From Balanoglossus misakiensis (taxonomy: Eukaryota > Hemichordata): 64,000 bases of DNA. The DNA is taken from the NCBI GenBank assembly GCA_040954595.2, contig CM082587.2, positions 9,672,001 through 9,736,000 on the forward strand. Reading direction: 5' to 3'. Of the stretch, positions 39,688-50,097 are shown piece after piece (the first letter of the stretch is position 1; each line of letters opens with the position of its first letter). Made by a program: the position numbers and the translations under genes. The notes beneath the pieces were generated by a model that did not search any database, was not told the origin of the DNA, and saw only the letters and a list, made by a program, of their open reading frames with translations.

Positions 39688-41680
39688 TTAGTAACATTGG
39701 CAAATACATTTGCTAGTTTTACCCAGCAATTTCATCATCACTGTCAAGGTGCTATCATCAACTTCGAGAACATTTTCTTCTGGTAAATCATATTCTTGTT
39801 CATCCTCAATAATTTCTTCTATTTCACAATTTGTGATTTCATTATCACCATTATTTGTTTCTTCTTCAATAATTTCATCAGTTTCTGTCTGCAGTTCCCT
39901 GCCCTTGTTATTGTATTGTTCACACAGTTCAGGCAATTACAGCCTGGGCCACACATCATGCCCTTCTTTTTGCATTTACATGTATTATTCCTGCATCCTG
40001 TTTTCTTACATTTACACCCTTTTGTGTAAAACATCACACACTTTTGAACCTTCTCCATATTTTCCACAGAATCCCACAGTATATTTATTTTCCCATTTTC
40101 CACATTGTATCCTGAGTTTTCATAAGGAGGAAGTGTAATGTGATGTCGGTGAGCTTGTGACCAATAACATGGGTTCTCCAACAACCAGTTTGTCCCCAAC
40201 ATGCATTGCATTGCTGTTTTGATTATAATTATTTCATCCAGCTCAGCCTCTGGATTAAAATTATCAAATTATCTTGACGTTTACATATAATGTTTGATAA
40301 CCCTGTGTTACTTCAGTGACAATTGTTTTCTTTTCATTTTTCTACTGTGCGGTACAAAGACATGTAGCACTTTTTACACAGTGTGCTAGTTTCATCCAGT
40401 TTTAATCCAGGATAGTCCCCATGTTCAGTAAAGTGCTCCATTAGTAACTCTGGATTGTGGGGATATTTTAGAGTAGAAGAGGTCAAGCATTTATGACAAT
40501 GGCTAAAAATCTGGTTTTATCATCCACCCTGGTTTTGTGGCAAGAGACATTTCCACAAATGTGACACGTTTTGTCTTTTTGATGAGGTGCCTGTTCGGTA
40601 CTACCCTGGGCTTGTGCTTCAAAGTCTTTTTCTACACATATTCTGCAGCTATTGCATAGACAACCAGATGGAGATAAATTCATTTCTTTTACAACCCAAT
40701 CTTTGAAATTGTCTGGCTTATTTACTGTACCCGGTATGTGGTACCATCTTGGAGTTGATGATATGCTACACTTTTTTGGGGTCCACATTTTTCTTTGTCA
40801 GGGTGAGCCTGCTGACTTAATGGAAGAACTCCTCCAAACCCACTAATATAAATGTTTAAATGCATCCCCCCTTTTGTTGGTATATTTATTTGTCCGGTTT
40901 TCCCTGAAAGAATAATTTGAAGCTATCAGTATTCAAATTTAATTCCTCAGATATTACATTTTTCAAGGAGCTGGCATATGGATCTGTGAGCCGAAAAAAA
41001 TACTCATGTGAATTTAGATGAACAATTATGTCACATCCACTTGCAATCTTTTTATCAGATTGAATTGCCTTGAATTTTGATTTGAGTCTACAGAATCTGC
41101 TTTGTATGTCACATAACAGGAGTAAGGCTTGACTGCATTGTGACAAACGTTTTTAATCATGGTTTCTGCCATAATAATGGACTTGTCTTTTATAAATTCT
41201 TGGTGACGCTTATGGCAATGATGTTTTAGAGGTCCTGACATTTTGCACACAGACTGCAGCAATTTTTTAAACTCTTGCAGTTGATTACACAGTTTTTATT
41301 TGTTTCACTACATTATTTTTTACTTTACTCTTATCCCGCATTTTTATTACAAATATTATATCGATGCTCTGTCAGTCGTAAAAATGTGGAAATATGGTAC
41401 TTGTAAGCTTTGTAATTATTAAATGAAGGCTTGCTAGCACTTTTAAGCACATTTAAAATATTTGCAACTTTTGTTTTTGTTTCAGTTGAGTTTGTATACA
41501 GAACCTTGTTTTTTTCCACTTCAGAGCAGGTTTTGTTAATTTGCAACAGTGCATTTTTACTGACAGAGTTTATGTGTGAACGATGCACCCTCTTTGTCCA
41601 CAAAGACAAGGATTGACTCCACATACAATCACCATTTTTATGCGTTTTATGGTTATCTGTAGTACAAACATGTACTTAGT
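39688..41680 (-). pseudogene. Remnant of a multi-exon gene with Tesmin/TSO1-like CXC region
   Basis: Coding-looking blocks occur on the minus strand. A block at 41331-41660 has a possible acceptor (GTACTACAG) and reads VHRSHINSVSK. A block at 40886-41262 includes SLKNVISEELNLNTDSFKLF, which needs a frame change near 41080. A block at 40483-40800 has the Cys set CLCNSCRICVEKD and a following CHICG...CH set, and one at 40340-40480 has CHKC...CKKCY. The last block, 39700-40211, has CKCKKTGC...CKCKKKG..CGPGC.C..C, a CXC-type zinc-binding region known in Tesmin/TSO1 and many invertebrate uncharacterised proteins. The acidic tail (TETDEIIEEE) is one frame off the CXC block, indicating a frameshift near 39900. 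Function is unknown; zinc and nucleic-acid binding is likely for the CXC part. Because it lies inside inverted ends, it is probably a transposon gene now broken. Confidence 0.6.
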
Positions 41681-42340
41681 AGTATAACCCTGGAAGCCAA
41701 CAATGCACCAATAAATCCGAAAAAATCCACTTCTCTGGTAAAACAATAGCAAAGTGATAGCTATGTTAATGTGAGACGAAAATATACACGATTAAGTCAT
41801 ACACAAGTCCAAAGAATCATGCATGGATGCACCTCAGTGACACGATCACGATCCGATGAGAGAGTAAACAATCAGCCGCCATATTGGATTTTGCTGGCGT
41901 CGACCACCCAAAACATACTCAAATTAAATGGCCCGAAACTCCACTTTGGGAAGTTTGAGCCAAAACGAAACGATATCCGTTCAAAATATAAGATATAAAA
42001 CTAATACAAAAAGCACACTTGAAACAATTCTATGCTTGCAAACGGAAACGACGCAGTGTTTATTTTACCACATTCGCTAGACGTCACTTACAAATGATAT
42101 CAGAGATCGAACAGAAATACGATAAATTTTCCACTTTCAACACGATCGGACGATAGGTTACGTCTATCAAACCTGAGGAACGCAGTTTGGTGGCACAAAT
42201 CTCACCTTTTGGTGTAGAAAAAGACGATTTTCTGAAACTGAAAAAATACACCAACGGTTCTCCAAGTAATGGTGGCGCTGTTGAAATTCAAAGTAAAATC
42301 TCATTAACATATGCAAATTCACTACACAGTTTCTCGACTG

Positions 42341-43576
42341 GTAGCTCATACCCAACTTGACAGACTCCTTTGTTTACACTTCGGAGCCAAAAAGGTTGGT
42401 GCGGGGGGGGGGGGGGGGGGGGTGTCTACATTGATGCACGTGGGGATATGAGAAACAAAATACTTTTTTTACAAGAAAAATCTATGCCGTCTCTCTGCCT
42501 GTATGATTCTACTACAAGCTCTTATAGAAACATGATTATGAAATAAGTTTGCAAGACTGTATGGAAGAATATCCTGAACTCAACATCAAAGTGAAGGGGT
42601 CGTCGCGCCACGTTTGTTTATAAACATTACAATTCATCCACAACAAATTAGATCATTCTTAGAATGAACGAAGCAGCCAACTGTAGTGTAGACTGGGCAT
42701 GGCAGCAACTGAAGATCCTAGTAGGTGGTAGCGACTGCAGTGGGGTTTGCACTGGTATAGGACACAGTACATTATTTTACCCACAATTCTCCATGATTTG
42801 TATCATCGAAGGTTGCCCATTTAATAACTTTTTCTGTTTTAGATACTAACAATGATATGAAGTACATCTTATTTATTTTTATCTAGAAAAAGTACGATTA
42901 GGAGTTAGAGTGAAAATTTCAACATCAAAATTTAAAAGCCATAGGAATCAAAGTATCCATGTACTGCAAATGTCACACTTTGGAGGAAACAAGCAATGAC
43001 TAACTGAGGTGGCCAGTGTCTGTTGAAAGTTAACATGTAAATTTCCATTGTTCTGTCAATAGAAAAAAATCAGTATCCTTTTGTTTGATTAAACAGGTGT
43101 TTCAAGTGTCCCTGTTTTACTTCAAACTTTTTTGTATGGCTGGCTATGCAATTGCTTGATTATTTTATAAAATTCGTATCTCCTCTCTCAATAATGCATA
43201 TTTTTAAAAATGATTTTAAACGGTAATTGACAATAAGATTTGCCTTAAAAGTACGATCTCAAATTTTGTATTAGTGGTCTACAATGTGAACATGCCCGGT
43301 TTGTCGAGGAATCTCTGAGCGTACAAATCAGAATGAATCATGGGATATTTCTAGTACTGTGTAGGAGGGCATATTCTCATCAAAGGGGACACCCTCGCAG
43401 CGCGACGACCCCTTCCCTACTGTTGCTGAAAAATACTTGTATATGAAAGTTGAAACAGTGATAGTTGCACATGAGGTATCTGATATGGCATTAACATAAA
43501 CATAACAAAATAAAGTTTTGAATGTTCCTTGCAATCTGCAATTGCATGAAAATATTCTCTGTACTGTTAATAAAGT
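42341..43576. other. Intergenic region between two transposons
   Basis: No gene is supported. The region holds a G run of about 20 at 42402-42422, and a perfect 16-bp inverted pair (GAAGGGGTCGTCGCGC at 42592-42607, its complement near 43397-43413) about 800 bp apart that might bound a small element, although no target duplication was found. Its right edge, TGTACTGTTAATAAAG, resembles the degenerate tandem repeat at 61943-63590, so both sides of the next transposon belong to one repeat tract. Confidence 0.5.
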
Positions 43577-43581
43577 ATAAT

Positions 43582-44153
43582 CAGGGGTACCTAAGAAATT
43601 GTAGTTCAGAGAAAGAAATCGGTCGTCTTGCTCCCCAACCCGGTCGGTCAGAACTATTTTCCCGTCATTCGGAACCCAAAATCTGTAGTTCAGAACTCAA
43701 GTCCCGTAATTCAGACCAGAAACGCGGCGTTCAGAAAGTGGTTTCACGCAATTTCCACCATTGAGGGCGCAAACAAGATGGCCGACCACAGTGGAAAGAT
43801 CGGCGATGGTGAGTATTTTCTGTGATTTCTATATATTTATGACGATTTTTGTCACAAAATATATCGCGTACAGTGTAACTGACCAAGATGCTTAGCTTTG
43901 TAAAGTTTCACTGTTCAGTATTTCGAAATTACAGAGAAATCCGCGTCCCAGCTCTTTTACCGGGCAATCTGAAGTACACTGTGTACAAGTACACGCCAGT
44001 GTGTTTATACCATGCGATCCCTGGCAATACCACAGGCAGCTCTTCCTCCTTGTTTGTAGTATGTATGTATGTATGTATGTGTGTATGTATGTATCTAGTG
44101 TGTATGTATGTCTGTGTGTGTGTATGTATGTATGTGTTTGTTTACAAATATGG
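43582..44153 (+). repeat. Left long terminal inverted repeat with promoter and first exon
   Basis: The 572-bp repeat is nearly identical to the complement of 61273-61937, apart from a hairpin insertion and microsatellite length differences in the right copy. It includes the 21-bp phased array, the ATG exon at 43778-43808, the donor GTGAGT and a TATG/TG microsatellite (about 44060-44140). Similarity stops at ACAAATATGG. Confidence 0.95.
43601..43747 (+). promoter_or_regulatory. Seven-unit 21-bp phased array in the left inverted repeat
   Basis: Units start at 43601, 43622, 43643, 43664, 43685, 43706 and 43727, every one 21 bp, with the loose consensus GT.(A/G)TTCAGAAC at the unit start. The period equals two turns of DNA, so the conserved cores face one side of the helix. 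A transposase- or zinc-finger-binding array, or promoter elements, would fit; this is inference. Confidence 0.8.
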
Positions 44154-45188
44154 GCATGTTTGTTCGTTTATTTGCTTGTAAACAGGTTAAGGTTAGGATG
44201 TGTTAGGGTTGGGGTGCGCATGAGTACCCCATATTGCAAATGTTTACTTTTAGAACATGTATTGTCGCCTCGCTCTTCAAGCAAATTTTAAACCTTCATG
44301 TCCAACTCCATTAAAATTGAGTAATTTTCTCCATGATTTTTTTACTTAAATGTTGTACTTGTTTTTTTCTCCATAGCAATGCAAATTCTGCACAATATGG
44401 AATGTGGTGAAGATGTCAGTGTCAGTTTAAAAAGCCCTAATTCAACAAGCTCTAGTGAGGGAAATGTTGGTACAGGATCGGATGCAGTTGCACCTGGTGA
44501 GGGGACCAAGACGGATAGAGTTGGTGTTGGTGATGAAGTTCAGGGCAAGAAAAAGAAAGTGGCAAAGCACATTAAGTGTGATACATGTGATAAAGTCTTT
44601 CAATCAAAAACTGGATGGAGAAAACACTACAGGCAACACACTAAAGAGTACCCTTATAAGTGTTTCTGTGGAAAAGGCTTTTCTGAAAGACTGAGACTAA
44701 GAGAGCATTCTTGTAAACACACCAACAGGGGCATAAAAAGGTGTAATGTTTGTGGATTTGAGGCAAAAACTTACAAAGGGATGAAATCGCACACCGCATC
44801 CCACAGCTCTGAAACTCATCCGTGTGGTAAATGCTCAAAAACTTTCAAGTCAAAGACGGCACTAACACAGCATATGAAAGGATGCCACGAAACCAACTAC
44901 ACCTGCTCTTGTGGAAAAGTCTTTGGATTGAAAGCCAGGTACAACGCTTATCTGAAAGTCCATTCCGAGAAGAAAGAGTACCAGTGTTCAGCTTGCAGTT
45001 ACCAATCTTCCAGGAAAGCAGACTTCAAAAAACACATGTTGCATAAACATACTGATGCGACTCCTTTCATATGCAGTATGTGTGGGCATGGGTTTAAAAC
45101 CAGAGATAAACTCATGAAAAATGAATCCCGCAAAAAACCCTGTGGTGAAACAGAACAATCATTCATGTGGGATGATATTGACTGTTAG
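43778..45188 (+). CDS. C2H2 zinc-finger protein of the long-TIR transposon (2 exons)
   Basis: Exon 1 (43778-43808) ends GATG before GTGAGT; exon 2 (44377-45188) follows TCTCCATAG, in phase, giving 280 residues. After a Ser/Gly-rich acidic stretch and a basic KGKKKKVAKH-like segment there are about seven C2H2-type fingers. Finger 1 is CDTCDKVF...H.RQH; fingers 2 and 5 have a shortened C-x-C pair; finger 5 lacks the first His (Tyr) and the last lacks its His pair (Asn and Cys instead). The start sits in CAAGATGGCCG, similar to the YY1/TISU initiation element, so a short 5' leader is likely. The first exon and promoter come from the terminal inverted repeat. A DNA-binding role, perhaps at the transposon ends, is inference. 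Degenerate fingers may mean reduced constraint. Confidence 0.85.
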
Positions 45189-45670
45189 AAAACCAGGACA
45201 TATTTGTGCATTTTTTGGCCCCATTACAGGCATGCTTTCATGTACTTTTAGGTATCATTCACTATATGCACATCTATACGTATTGGTTTATGTGTGTATG
45301 CATGTTCCTTCCACCAGTATTCCATGTCTACTGTCATCGGTAATAATTTACAACTTTTATTACATACTGCTGTGAATTTCACTTACAGTTACTATTTTCT
45401 TATTTGCTACATCATTTTATTGTTTAGTACAAACAATCTCTGCAGATAACAAAACAGAACAGGCTTATCAGCATGTTTTGATAGGCTGTTTGTTCATGTT
45501 AATCAAGATATTTCAAAGATATATTGTTTGCTTATTTTATTCAAAAACACAAATTTATATGAATTGAGATGATAAGAGCACAGAGTCTGCAGTCAACATG
45601 TTATTTAATATTTTATCAGTTGTTGTTTGATTGTTAAAAAATAATCCTCTGCCAGTTGGGTTATTATGCC
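45189..45670. other. 3' flank of the zinc-finger gene
   Basis: AT-rich sequence downstream of the TAG stop, probably containing the 3' untranslated region. No coding pattern or repeat is recognised up to the foldback element. Confidence 0.5.
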
Positions 45671-46112
45671 ACCTTCACCCCTAGGCCCATGTCTGTCCAC
45701 TATCAGTGTTTATATCTAAAGAAACAGCCCCTATAGTACCTGTGAAAGTGTTCCTGCATATTAGCTAAAGCCGACTGACCAGTTTTTCCAAGAGATCACC
45801 ATTCACATGTGATTAACCCCTACACAAACATTTAGAGGTTATAAACGGCTAGCGAGGGTATTTGGTTGTGTATATAAGACCTCTTAGGTGAAAATTAGCA
45901 TATTTAGCATATTTCACCCAAATATGCTAAGTTTCACCTGAGAGGTCTTATACCCACAACCAAATACCCTCGCTAGCCGTTTATAACCTCTAAATGTTTG
46001 TGTAGGGGTTAATCACATGTGAATGGTGATCTCTTGGAAAAACTGGTCATACTGGCTATTTCTTCAGATATATACACTGATAATGGACAGACATAGGTCT
46101 AGGAGTAAAGGT
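45671..46112. mobile_element. Foldback/MITE-like palindrome
   Basis: Two long arms face each other around 45905-45915. The inner part, ACCAGTTTTTCCAAGAGATC through TTAGCATATTT, is nearly perfectly mirrored by 45916-46050. The outer part, starting ACCTTCACCCCTAGG, mirrors the outer part of the right arm (about 46055-46112) with several mismatches. About 50 bp near 45727-45776 are present only in the left arm. No ORF is present. It is a non-autonomous inverted-repeat element; no convincing target duplication was found. Confidence 0.8.
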
Positions 46113-47057
46113 AGCCTAGTACCCCACTAGCAGGGGATTTGTTCCATTAAAATCAAAGAATATCTGATAAAATATTAGATAACATGCTATCTGATCCCTG
46201 TGGTAGGCGACAAGAATGAGTAATTCTTAATTGGCCTGCAAATGTTTATCGAGTTGATATTGCTTTTTATACATTGCAATAAAATGTTATTAGTTTTCGT
46301 TAGTCCAAGTATTTTCCTAAATGTTCTTATTACTACATGTAAATGTGTATCCATATGTGCAAAGTCCATTGTTTATCAACTGCATTTTAGCCAGATGATA
46401 TAGAGACCAAACTGCTGAATATTTCAACACATTGATTCATTAAACTATAATACACACATTTTGCAGTATTTCGTCTACTACCAGTGTCTGTTCCACAGTT
46501 GGTCAGCTGTGAGCACCAATGGGTGTAAATTACAATTCAACATGAAATGGTACCTGAAATTTTTGTGTCCTTCAATGTATTAAAGGAAAAATATTTTCAG
46601 ATGCAACTGTATCACCCATTGATTCCAATTCCTCTTCCCCCCCCATTATCACTCCCACTTCCTCCGATCCTCACCCCATCCATATTTTTTGTGTGGATGC
46701 AGCCTTTTTCCACTTGTACATACATATATTCTGTTTTAATGACAACTAAACTGTAGACAAATTAATGCAAGTCCAGACTCAAATTCAGTACACACGTGCT
46801 GTGTTGATAAGCTAAATGCTTGGTATTTCATCATGGGTTTGAACATGAAAAAGCAGTTGATACACAAAGTAGGTACATGTATACACTTAAAATTGTTGAC
46901 CCCCAAAATGTACCTATAAAGGGCAAATTCAGTACATTGTGTACTGCAAGCTAAACACAGCATTTCAACATTATTTTGGGAGATGAACATGCACGATGTT
47001 ACAAATGTAACTTTGAGCTTTTTCCGAGTCTAACGAGGGCATTGACCTTTCCCTCAT
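46113..47057. other. Interval between the two convergent genes, no gene
   Basis: AT-rich non-coding sequence with a short C/T-rich patch near 46620-46680. It should contain the 3' untranslated region of the YqaJ gene. The open frames here have no recognisable content. Confidence 0.5.
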
Positions 47058-47175
47058 TTACTTTGTGATACGATCTAACTCCTGTAACTCCCTTAGCTGG
47101 CTCATGCAGGTTAGAAAGTCCCTTGACCTTCCATCTGGCTGTCCTTCTTCTGTTAAGATTATCAAAGGGATGGTT

Positions 47176-47409
47176 CTGCATGTGGGAATAAAGAAAACAG
47201 AGACTGTTTTTCTTGCCATATAAATTAGCAACTAGATATAAAAGTAAAAATGTGAACTCAATGATATTCAACAGAGCACTATTGCAAAATTGCTCAAATA
47301 CATTTGTTACACATGTACAAACAGATACTAGTAATCCGTAAGCTCCTTCTGATACACCTACCACCTGTGCTGTAAAAATTTGATGACAAAAACAAAGCAA
47401 CAAACTTAC
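47176..47409 (-). other. Intron of the YqaJ gene (last)
   Basis: The donor is GTAAGTTTG beside 47410 and the acceptor CACATGCAG beside 47175. Splicing joins AT to A, keeping the frame into the terminal exon that ends RITK and a stop. AT-rich with no repeat noted. Confidence 0.7.
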
Positions 47410-47529
47410 ATGAAGTCTTTCTCTGAAATGAACGTTGGTGGGGGAATTGGTTGACTTGAGGGTTCTGAGTCAAGCTCTAATTCCTGTTGTGGATAGATTG
47501 CTGCTGATGAAAGCCTCACCGGAAAACCT

Positions 47530-47825
47530 CTGTAAGTCCAAAACAATGAGCAATGACAATATGTTGTGAAAATATTTAGAAATGAACATTAATGTTAAAA
47601 AAAGTGTTTATATTGCAGGCCTTGGCCATATTGTTCTTCTGTAAATGATACCACACATTATTGTCAACCTTTTTCAACAATTTGATAGTCAAAAATATAT
47701 AAGAACAAAATTATAAATCGAGGATCCATTATTCTTTAATAGTCTTATATGTCTCTTTCCAAAAAAAGTCAATACCCTACACTTTTCTGTACATGAAAGA
47801 ATTATGCTTATCACATGCTATGTAC
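47530..47825 (-). other. Intron of the YqaJ gene
   Basis: The donor is GTACATAGC after CCTTGCAG and the acceptor GGACTTACAG before AGGTTTTCC. The phase is preserved (AG plus A). No other feature is seen. Confidence 0.7.
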
Positions 47826-48134
47826 CTGCAAGGGTCATACCGTACAACCATCTCTCCACATATCTTCGCAAAACTGGTTTCCAAATCGATGCAGTTTGGG
47901 ACACCATTTCGTGAACCTGACAATGATGCCAAACTTCCAAAGAGACTTTCACAAGGTTGACTGGTCACTGCACGTTGATTGTAGGTTCTTCGTTTTACAA
48001 GCCCACATAGTATCAGCTCTGCATCAATATTTGCAATGGTTGATTCCCATAATGCCCTTGGATATCCATGAATAAACATCCCAGGAGGTGGAAAGCTGTA
48101 CAGATCAACCATTGATAACAGTGTCTCCCTGTAT

Positions 48135-48374
48135 CTGTGCATGAAAAATGATAAAGGGATAAAACAAAACATATAGGAAATAACATCTTTCATGGGTTAA
48201 CATTAATACGTGTGATAAAAGTGTCTTAAAAGTAAAAGGAAAAAAAATGTGTTTCAAGTAAACCAGTAAACAAAACAAAACAAACAAATCAACAGACTAA
48301 CTAACAAGAGCTCAGTTAAATCACATGGTATTGGTGACAATAAAATTATGAAATTAATTAAAATTAACACCAAC
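48135..48374 (-). other. Intron of the YqaJ gene adjoining the Gypsy insertion
   Basis: The donor is GTTGGTG after AAAATAAG (exon remainder 48375-48382, of which TTTT is the Gypsy target duplication). The acceptor is TTTTTCATGCACAG before ATACAGGGAG. Homologous residues on the two sides continue in phase, which supports this structure. Confidence 0.7.
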
Positions 48375-48382
48375 CTTATTTT

Positions 48383-49024
48383 TGTAACGGCCTTGTTGAT
48401 CCATTGAATTTGTATACATGTATATCTGTATGTATGTTATACCTGTATCTTATAGTAATTAGTTATTCAATTATTCATATGACGTAATAGTACTTACCTT
48501 CAATTGGTTGATCTTAATTATATGCAAACCACCTGGAAGTTTCATTTGACCAATGAACACAAGCTAATCTGGCACTATGATGTAATTGCTGATATAAAAG
48601 GACATGGTGCATAAAATTGGTCAGTTCACCTCTGTAGCCAGACCGGCCACACACGTTGGAACTGACATGTATTTGTTCCATTTCAGGTTAGTTTCCTTGT
48701 ACCTTACCTGTTGCTTGAAGCTTTGTATTTTGGTGCATTCTACCGACTCATTTCAGCACAAGTAATTGGTGTCGTTAACTTGCGTCAATTTTCCAATTGT
48801 ATGTCTATATTTTTCACTTGAATGAATTTTGGTGTATTCTGTTGGAGGTGAACTCCCATACATGTGTGTAATTTAGCAGTTCACCTCTGTAGCCAGACCG
48901 GCCACACACGTTGGAACTGACATGTATTTGTTCCATTTCAGTTATTAAATGTAAGGCCTATGTCTTTGTTACCCGTAACCTGTTTGGTGTGAATATGTTG
49001 GAATGAACGGCGACAACCGTGACA
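48383..49024 (+). repeat. 5' LTR
   Basis: 642 bp, TG...CA bounded. It contains a TATA box at 48592-48599 (GATATAAAAGG) and a 65-bp direct repeat (48622-48686 and 48877-48941). The first copy is followed by GTTAGT and both copies end CATTTCAG. Confidence 0.98.
48592..48599 (+). promoter_or_regulatory. TATA box of the 5' LTR
   Basis: ATATAAAA lies 30 bp before the first copy of the 65-bp repeat, so transcription would be expected to start near 48620-48630, marking the U3/R border. Placed by motif only. Confidence 0.6.
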
Positions 49025-49026
49025 AA

Positions 49027-49045
49027 TGGCGTAGTCGGCAGGATT
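49027..49045 (+). promoter_or_regulatory. Primer-binding site, complementary to tRNA-Ser
   Basis: TGGCGTAGTCGGCAGGATT begins 2 nt after the 5' LTR. It is complementary to the 3' end of animal tRNA-Ser of the AGA/UGA/CGA type (T arm and acceptor ending CGACTACG plus CCA), over 19 nt. The tRNA comparison is from memory of well-known tRNA genes. Confidence 0.8.
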
Positions 49046-50097
49046 TGGCAATTCCTACGCAAGTTCTTGTTTCGGGACGGAGAGGATGATACTGACAAGT
49101 GCCATGTTTTAACTGGTCAGAAGTGTCTGGACAACGGACAACGCCCAACCAGGTGTGTCTTTCGCTGAGCTGGACGTCCTTGGGGAGCCAACCGGACTGC
49201 AGACAGACGGGAGCCAGGTCCAAGCGTCAACGGCGAGGAAAATTCTCTGCAGAGTGCCAAGTGGTGAAGTCGCTGAACTGTTACCGGCCGGAACTGTTTA
49301 GTGTGAAGTGTTCATCGCGGTATACAAAGTATTGTGTGTCCAGAACTTGACAGTGTTATTCCGTGCGAACTATAGACAGTGCGCATAAATTCCGTCCGTG
49401 GCGCATAGTTTCCATCTGTGATAACTTCGGACTTGAACTTGTGGACTGGGTATTTTATTGCAAACGAACTTTCTGGTTATTCGCCGTAGAACCTGGTGTA
49501 ACGTAAATTTTTCTTAGAAATTTCAATATTGTCTATATAATGCAATGTGGTCAAAGTAGTTTTGACTTTGATTTAATTGTTGAAGTGGGCTCCATGTGGA
49601 TATAAACCCCTGTTTTGTTGCCTTTAGCCTGCTTTAAACGAAAAAAAATATATATATAAATTTTATTTTCTTTCAACAGTATATTTTGGTTAAGTGCTGA
49701 AGTATAATTTTCTTTGTAAATTTCAGTTCATTATTTTCCAAACGACGTGGAAAAAAAAATTGTCAGCACTTGTTGAAAAAAAAATATTAAGTTATAAGTT
49801 AAATATTGTATAGTGACTTGAGTTAGTTTATTATTGTATTAGTTATTTAGTTGTTTCATTATTATTGAGACTGTCCATGAATGGTCGTATTCATCCAAAT
49901 CATACATTAGTCTCTATAGAACCTTTGGCAGTGTCTGTAAGCTATTCTACGCTTATTTCATTCCCTGTTAACGTATGTGCTATGCCAGTAGATACTGATA
50001 TTATTGTTAAGATTTTCCAGTGAAATAGCTTGCATTGCATCGTATTTAACGACACGTCAGAGTCCTCCCAAATTGCCTCTCATTTTATGGAAAAAAA
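49046..50097 (+). other. Gypsy 5' leader
   Basis: About 1 kb between primer site and gag, becoming AT-rich after 49500. It contains short frames only. An out-of-frame ATG lies 10 nt before the gag ATG (50088). Packaging signals are expected here but not recognisable by eye. Confidence 0.6.

Larger units (their letters stand above)
38994..42340. mobile_element. Decayed DNA transposon with 32-bp inverted ends and GTAG duplication
   Basis: The left end, starting CAGTCGAGAAACTGGGTAG, is repeated inverted at 42309-42340 with one mismatch over 32 bp. GTAG directly flanks both ends (38990-38993 and 42341-42344), as a 4-bp target duplication should. The 3347-bp interior holds minus-strand gene remnants with a CXC region. 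A related segment (CTTGCAAACG.AAACGACGCAG) occurs directly repeated near 39390 and 42033. A 4-bp duplication with CAG-type ends would suit Academ- or Sola-like elements, but no transposase core is recognised, so the superfamily is left open. Confidence 0.75.

Noticed and set aside
42592-43413. Small transposon bounded by the 16-bp GAAGGGGTCGTCGCGC inverted pair
   Set aside because: The inverted pair is real, but no target duplication or internal structure could be found, so it is only noted in the region entry.
43628-43825. 65-codon frame shared by both long inverted repeats, beginning upstream of the MAD start
   Set aside because: Identity is explained by the inverted repeat itself; it reads through the 21-bp array and the splice donor, and the TISU-like ATG inside fits better as the start.
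48969-49350. Short ORFs in the Gypsy leader and LTR
   Set aside because: No recognisable domain, and they overlap LTR and primer-site sequence.
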